From contig JAGPHI010000028.1 of assembly GCA_018055565.1 (NCBI GenBank), positions 1 through 8,009 on the forward strand: a stretch of DNA of 8,009 nt, written 5' to 3'. The notes under the pieces are model-generated. The model did not search any database. It was given only the letters and a program-made list of their open reading frames with translations, and had not been told where the DNA came from. Shown here one piece after another: positions 4,622 to 8,009 of the stretch. Origin of the DNA: Oscillospiraceae bacterium. GTDB taxonomy: Bacteria > Bacillota > Clostridia > Oscillospirales > Ruminococcaceae. A program made the translations under genes and the position numbers. Every line of letters begins with the position of its first letter. Position 1 is the stretch's first letter.

Positions 4622-5884
4622 ATGAACGAGCTAATTCCTAACCTGCTGCGGGCGGTTATCACCGATGTGATGCTGATTTTGCTGCTGTCCACCATGGCAA
4701 CCCCAAAGTATAAAAGCAAATGGATGTATGCGCTTGTTACTGCCGGCATACTGGCAGTAAACATCAGCGCGGACGCGCATTTTTATCTAACGGCAAACTA
4801 CACGGCGGTTTTTTATGTTGACCTTGTGATGCTGCTGGTGATTGGCATCGCATTAAAACCTCTTTTTTCTGATAAAATCATGCCGTGGTGCTTTAGCTAC
4901 ATCACCATGCTGAACATTTACGCGGCGGTTATGATTGTAAGCTATCTGCTTTGCGGCGTGTTTCCAAAACCGATTTACGGCAACGCATGGCTGCGTCTGC
5001 TGTTCTTTTTCGTTATCGTCCTTGTGTTCCGCAAATGGGTGTCGAGGCTCTATCGCAAGGTGCTGGACTATTGGCACATCTACATTTTGCCAATTTTGGC
5101 GCTGCTGGTTTGCTTTTTAGGCTATTTTTTCGGTAGCGATATTTTGAAGCAGATGGAAACCAATTACCTGCCTTTGGCGCTTTTAATTCTATTGGGCTTG
5201 TCGGTTTACATATCCATTATCCACTCCCTCAAAACCATCACAGAGCAGTATCAGCTGCGGGAGGAAAACCTGAAAATACAAGCAGACCGCGAGCTGACCC
5301 GTCAGAGGCTTACGCTGATGGATAATGCGGTTGGGCAGATGAGCACGGCGCGGCACGACCAGCGGCACTTTAACCACACTGTGGTGGCGCTGCTGCGGCA
5401 GGGCGAAAACCAGCAGGCGATCGAGCTGCTGGAACAAGGCAGCCAGTTTTTGCAGCTGCGGCCTGCCATATACTGTGAAAACATGTCGGTAAACGCCGCC
5501 GTGTCCTATTATGCCGAGCAGGCAAAGCGGCAGGGCATCCAATGCGATATACGGCTCAACATCCCCGAAAAGCTAAGTATAGACGAGCTTTCTCTTGCAA
5601 TTGCAATATCCAACCTCATGGAAAACGCCATCATTGCCTGCACTGCTGTGCCCGAAAACGCGCGTGTTTTGCGCTTCACCGCTGTAGACAACGGGCAGCT
5701 GCTGCTGGAGATGACAAACCCTTATATGGGCAAAATTACGCTAGACAAGGACGGTATGCCGATCACTTCCAAAGATGGTCACGGCTGGGGCAGCCGCAGC
5801 GTTGCTGCCTTTGTGAAAAGCTTTGGTGGAGAACTGCTTTATGAGCTTTTGGACGGTATTTTCCGAGTGCGAATGATCGTGTGA
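4622..5884 (+). CDS. Membrane sensor histidine kinase, GHKL type (AgrC/LytS-like, HATPase_c_5)
   Basis: Senses a signal at the membrane and autophosphorylates to drive a response regulator. Residues 1-200 hold about six to seven hydrophobic segments (roughly 5-24, 35-50, 60-78, 88-112, 124-138, 153-171, 182-200), followed by a charged, coiled-coil-like linker (201-243). The phosphoacceptor box is RHDQRHF with His245, the form typical of AgrC-like kinases. The ATPase domain shows the N-box SNLMENAIIAC (330-340; Asn331, Glu334, Asn335) and a G-box GHGWGSRSV (386-394). It ends close after the ATPase fold, normal for this type at 420 residues. The start is fixed by GGGGAGGAG 5-6 nt upstream of ATG 4622. 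It is preceded by its own promoter and a long leader. No response regulator or AgrB/AgrD homologue is recognisable beside it, so its partner must be elsewhere. A small frame overlaps its stop by GTGA. The ligand is unknown. Confidence 0.9.
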   Translation: MNELIPNLLRAVITDVMLILLLSTMATPKYKSKWMYALVTAGILAVNISADAHFYLTANYTAVFYVDLVMLLVIGIALKPLFSDKIMPWCFSYITMLNIYAAVMIVSYLLCGVFPKPIYGNAWLRLLFFFVIVLVFRKWVSRLYRKVLDYWHIYILPILALLVCFLGYFFGSDILKQMETNYLPLALLILLGLSVYISIIHSLKTITEQYQLREENLKIQADRELTRQRLTLMDNAVGQMSTARHDQRHFNHTVVALLRQGENQQAIELLEQGSQFLQLRPAIYCENMSVNAAVSYYAEQAKRQGIQCDIRLNIPEKLSIDELSLAIAISNLMENAIIACTAVPENARVLRFTAVDNGQLLLEMTNPYMGKITLDKDGMPITSKDGHGWGSRSVAAFVKSFGGELLYELLDGIFRVRMIV

Positions 5885-6066
5885 GGGCGAGCAAGCTACT
5901 GGCCTACCGTGAGGTGGCAAGGGCGTATCCCACTCTGCTCAAAAAATCAATGCTCGACATTCTCGGCTATATTTTGGGCTTTTGCCCAGTACCAAAGGAG
6001 GGACGCCTTGATTATAAATGGGATATTGTAATGCGCAGATATTTTAGTGTTTTTTATACCAAATAA
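5881..6066 (+). CDS. Possible small protein overlapping the kinase stop codon
   Basis: A 61-codon frame starts with GTG at 5881, sharing GTGA with the kinase TGA stop, as in translationally coupled genes, and ends in TAA at 6064-6066. An internal ATG at 5950 would give a peptide of about 38 residues beginning MLDILGYILGFCPVPKEG: a short amphipathic/hydrophobic stretch, one cysteine, then a charged, aromatic C-terminal part. No good ribosome site precedes either start, and an AAGGAGGG at 5995-6002 lies inside the frame. I recognise no family. It could be a coupled small protein, a remnant of a lost response regulator, or non-coding DNA; the same bases form hairpins (5889-5940, 5975-5988). Confidence 0.25.
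   Translation: MRASKLLAYREVARAYPTLLKKSMLDILGYILGFCPVPKEGRLDYKWDIVMRRYFSVFYTK
5889..5988 (+). other. Hairpin-rich stretch downstream of the kinase
   Basis: GAGCA (5889-5893) and TGCTC (5936-5940) can close a small branched fold. Its first arm is a 6-bp stem with one bulge (5902-5908 with 5913-5918) capped by a GNRA-type GTGA loop. Its second is GGG-CGTAT-CCC (5921-5931). A separate perfect hairpin TGGGC-TTTT-GCCCA follows at 5975-5988. None has a terminal U-tract, so no terminator for the kinase gene is evident. The stretch overlaps the doubtful small frame. Confidence 0.25.
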
Positions 6067-6086
6067 TGGCTTTGTTTTGAATTTTC

Positions 6087-6095
6087 TGCTATAAT
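6087..6095 (+). promoter_or_regulatory. Extended -10 promoter of the secreted protein gene
   Basis: TGCTATAAT (6087-6095) combines a perfect -10 with the TGn extension. No good -35 lies 16-18 bp upstream (TGGCTT at 6067-6072), which extended -10 promoters tolerate. The predicted start near 6102 leaves a leader of about 108 nt, AT-rich and without clear structure. Confidence 0.6.
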
Positions 6096-6209
6096 AAAGG
6101 ATAATCTTAGTGCCGCATAACCAAAAAACTGTATAAAGTTAGCGTATCATTTAAAACCAACTGTAAGTAATAAGCTTTTGTGCTAAATCAAGGAAGGATA
6201 TGAAAGATT

Positions 6210-8009
6210 ATGAAAAAGACAAACACCAAAAAAATGCTGGCTAGATTAGTGACGTTTTTTATCATTGCAGCAATAGTACTGCCTATGGAGGCACTGGCCA
6301 AAGACTATGACAGAACGATAAGCGCCGATAAATTAAAGGTAGGGAATATTATCCAACCAGGAGATAAACTGATAGGGGATTGTAATGCTTTCCCCGCTGG
6401 GTGGGCTTATATCAATGTGGATGCGGGCGAGATTCATAAGGGCACAACGGTAGCTGCGTCATTTGAAGATGTTGTACAAGCCATGGGTGGGATAGAAAAG
6501 TGGAACATTCCAGCGGGTAAGGAATTTTCAGGTTGGGAAATAACGGTGGTGGGCGGATGCATGTGCAGCGATGTTGATCCGGTTGCAAACCCGAGACATT
6601 GGGGTAATCCTGTCAATTTAGTTCCAGTGTTTACCGATGCGCCCCCACCCACCGTGCCAACCTTAACCGCAGGAGCGGTAAACCGCACATCGGATGCCAC
6701 CGCAACGGTAAAGTTTACCTCCAGTGTGGCGGGGCAATATTATTACATAGTTAAAGAGGGCACTGGGTTAGTATTTTTTCCCACCACTGGCGCAGGAACG
6801 CCTTGCACTACCGCTGAAACGACCATCAGTGTCACCGACATGACCGCCGGGGAAAAGTATATTTACATCATTGTAAAGGATGCGGCAGGCAATGCCAGCG
6901 ATAAATTAAGGATTGCCATTCCGGCATATACGCCCTCCAGCAGTGGCGACGGCATACGCGGCACGGTAACGGATGATGCCAGCCCAGGTGCGCCGATTGT
7001 TGGTGCCGTAGTTGCCCTAAAAAAAGGCGGCACAAACGGCACCCAGATTGGCAGCAGCATCACTACCGATGCGCAGGGAAATTTTAGCTTTAGTGACATT
7101 CCCTATGGCAGCTACAGCTTGGTGGTAACACACGGCGGGCGCACCGTCACTAAGAGTGTTGTTTTCAACTCCGCAGCCGCAGCCCATTCAAACATTATCA
7201 TGCCAACTGCCAATAAGGACATGGCAGTGGAGGTAAAACCCAATACTCCATCTGTGGCAGCAGGCAATTTGGAGCAGCAGTTCACCCCTGCGGATGCACA
7301 GCTTTTAGCGAGCAACCCTGCCGCCACAATTGAAATTAAGCTGGTGGTGGAACAAAAGCCGGAGGCCGCAGTGCCTAGCGATGCGCTTTTAATTCGGGGC
7401 GCAATTGCAAGCACAGACCAAGTAGGCTTTTATCTCGATGTAAAGCTGATACGCACGGTGCAGGGGGCGGCATCGCCCAGCGACAACACGGTAACAACCA
7501 TTCAGCCACAGGCTGCTGTAAATATTGTTTTGGACTTGCCCGAGGAGCTTTGGGGGCTGGACCCATACTCGGTTATTCGCGTGCACGGCAGTACAACAAA
7601 GACCATCGCGCCGCTATATGACCCAATTTTACACACGCTTACCTTCTCGGCGGACGCGTTTTCAACCTATGCCATCATTGTCACCCCAAAAAGCAATGGC
7701 ACGAGTGAGCCGGACTATGCGCACGAGTTTTGGTCGGCAGTTGGCACGAAGGCGCTGAACGCCAAAAAAGGTGATGTGCTGAAGGTGGACGCAGGCAACT
7801 ACGACAAAATGCCTGCCCCAGTAATGGAAAATCTGCGGCTTCGCGGCGCGGGCATTGTGATTACGTGGAACGGCGGCAAAACCATCACAATCCCAGCGGG
7901 CAAGGCGCTTAACGCAGAAACAGGACGTATCCACTGGCCGCTATCGTTGCTGGCGCAAAAATACAGCGGCACATCTATTAAGCAAAACCCGCAAACAGGC
8001 GTTTATAGC
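6210..8009 (+). CDS. Secreted multidomain surface protein, N-terminal 600 residues (3' end outside window)
   Basis: The frame is open to the right edge. Residues 1-30 form a signal peptide (MKKTNTKKMLARLV, hydrophobic core, cleavage after ALA), so it acts outside the cell. Then come a small domain with GNIIQPGD..IGDCNAFPAGW and a CMC motif (about 40-140), an Fn3-like beta domain (about 147-243) ending YIYIIVKDAAGNAS..LRIAIPAY, a carboxypeptidase-regulatory/CnaB-like domain (about 248-319; GIRGTVTD, TDAQGNFSFSDIPYGSYSL), a beta-rich region ending FSADAFSTYAIIV (about 320-495), and a module with MPAPVMENLR, ITWNGGKTITIPAGKA and IHWPLSLL (about 505-600). Such modules recur, from memory, in clostridial surface proteins and may bind host or polymer ligands or be structural. 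Start: ATG 6210, because the signal peptide begins there; AAGGAAGG (6190-6197) is 12 nt away, rather far, while ATG 6200 leads to an early stop. Any wall-anchor signal would lie beyond the window. No enzyme motif is visible. Confidence 0.85.
   Translation, partial: MKKTNTKKMLARLVTFFIIAAIVLPMEALAKDYDRTISADKLKVGNIIQPGDKLIGDCNAFPAGWAYINVDAGEIHKGTTVAASFEDVVQAMGGIEKWNIPAGKEFSGWEITVVGGCMCSDVDPVANPRHWGNPVNLVPVFTDAPPPTVPTLTAGAVNRTSDATATVKFTSSVAGQYYYIVKEGTGLVFFPTTGAGTPCTTAETTISVTDMTAGEKYIYIIVKDAAGNASDKLRIAIPAYTPSSSGDGIRGTVTDDASPGAPIVGAVVALKKGGTNGTQIGSSITTDAQGNFSFSDIPYGSYSLVVTHGGRTVTKSVVFNSAAAAHSNIIMPTANKDMAVEVKPNTPSVAAGNLEQQFTPADAQLLASNPAATIEIKLVVEQKPEAAVPSDALLIRGAIASTDQVGFYLDVKLIRTVQGAASPSDNTVTTIQPQAAVNIVLDLPEELWGLDPYSVIRVHGSTTKTIAPLYDPILHTLTFSADAFSTYAIIVTPKSNGTSEPDYAHEFWSAVGTKALNAKKGDVLKVDAGNYDKMPAPVMENLRLRGAGIVITWNGGKTITIPAGKALNAETGRIHWPLSLLAQKYSGTSIKQNPQTGVYS

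Noticed and set aside
5881..5940. Group II intron 5' end (GTG-containing start with GNRA-capped stems)
   Set aside because: No full GTGYG-type start in a matching context, no domain V and no reverse transcriptase frame anywhere in the window.
6863..7099. Minus-strand frames opposite the secreted protein gene (also 6434-6700, 7112-7414)
   Set aside because: Reverse images of the continuous 600-codon plus-strand frame, lacking ribosome sites and domains.

Overview
The window looks like chromosomal DNA of an anaerobic, fermentative Bacillota (Clostridia-type) bacterium. The evidence is strong AGGAGG/GGAGGAG-type ribosome binding sites, perfect TATAAT -10 boxes, a TmcAL (YlbM/DUF795) homologue, a clostridial-style acetate kinase, an AgrC-like GHKL histidine kinase, and a secreted surface protein built from modules I associate with clostridial gut bacteria. 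A species cannot be named from the sequence. Coding GC is moderate (about 50-59%), with AT-rich intergenic regions.

Left block, minus strand: a GTP-dependent phosphoenolpyruvate carboxykinase (pckG, N-terminal 486 residues; its 3' end lies beyond base 1), preceded by its own promoter, and upstream of it tmcAL, the tRNA(Met) cytidine acetate ligase. Divergent from tmcAL lies ackA (acetate kinase), reading right. The 220-bp gap between tmcAL and ackA holds a near-consensus ackA promoter whose -10 is the right half of a 10-bp palindrome (ATTATATAAT) that also offers a -10 on the other strand. It also holds a roughly 135-nt ackA leader with a perfect 11-bp inverted repeat, two further hairpins and a possible leader reading frame overlapping the ackA start as ATGA. 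ackA ends in a very strong intrinsic terminator, so it appears monocistronic and separated from pta.

Right block, plus strand: after an extended -10 promoter and an unusually long (about 200 nt), hairpin-rich leader comes a multi-pass membrane GHKL sensor kinase of the AgrC/LytS-like type with no response regulator beside it. A 61-codon frame overlaps its stop as GTGA. After a second extended -10 promoter comes a secreted multidomain protein (signal peptide, Fn3-like domain, carboxypeptidase-regulatory-like domain, further modules), which runs off the right edge.

Functionally, pckG, ackA and tmcAL belong to central fermentation and acetate metabolism: AckA interconverts acetate and acetyl phosphate, and TmcAL uses acetate and ATP to acetylate tRNA. 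The kinase and surface protein look like a separate signalling/surface module; a regulatory link between those two is only inferred from adjacency. I found no transposon, CRISPR array, tRNA or rRNA. The least explained parts are the two structured leaders and the kinase's overlapping small frame.
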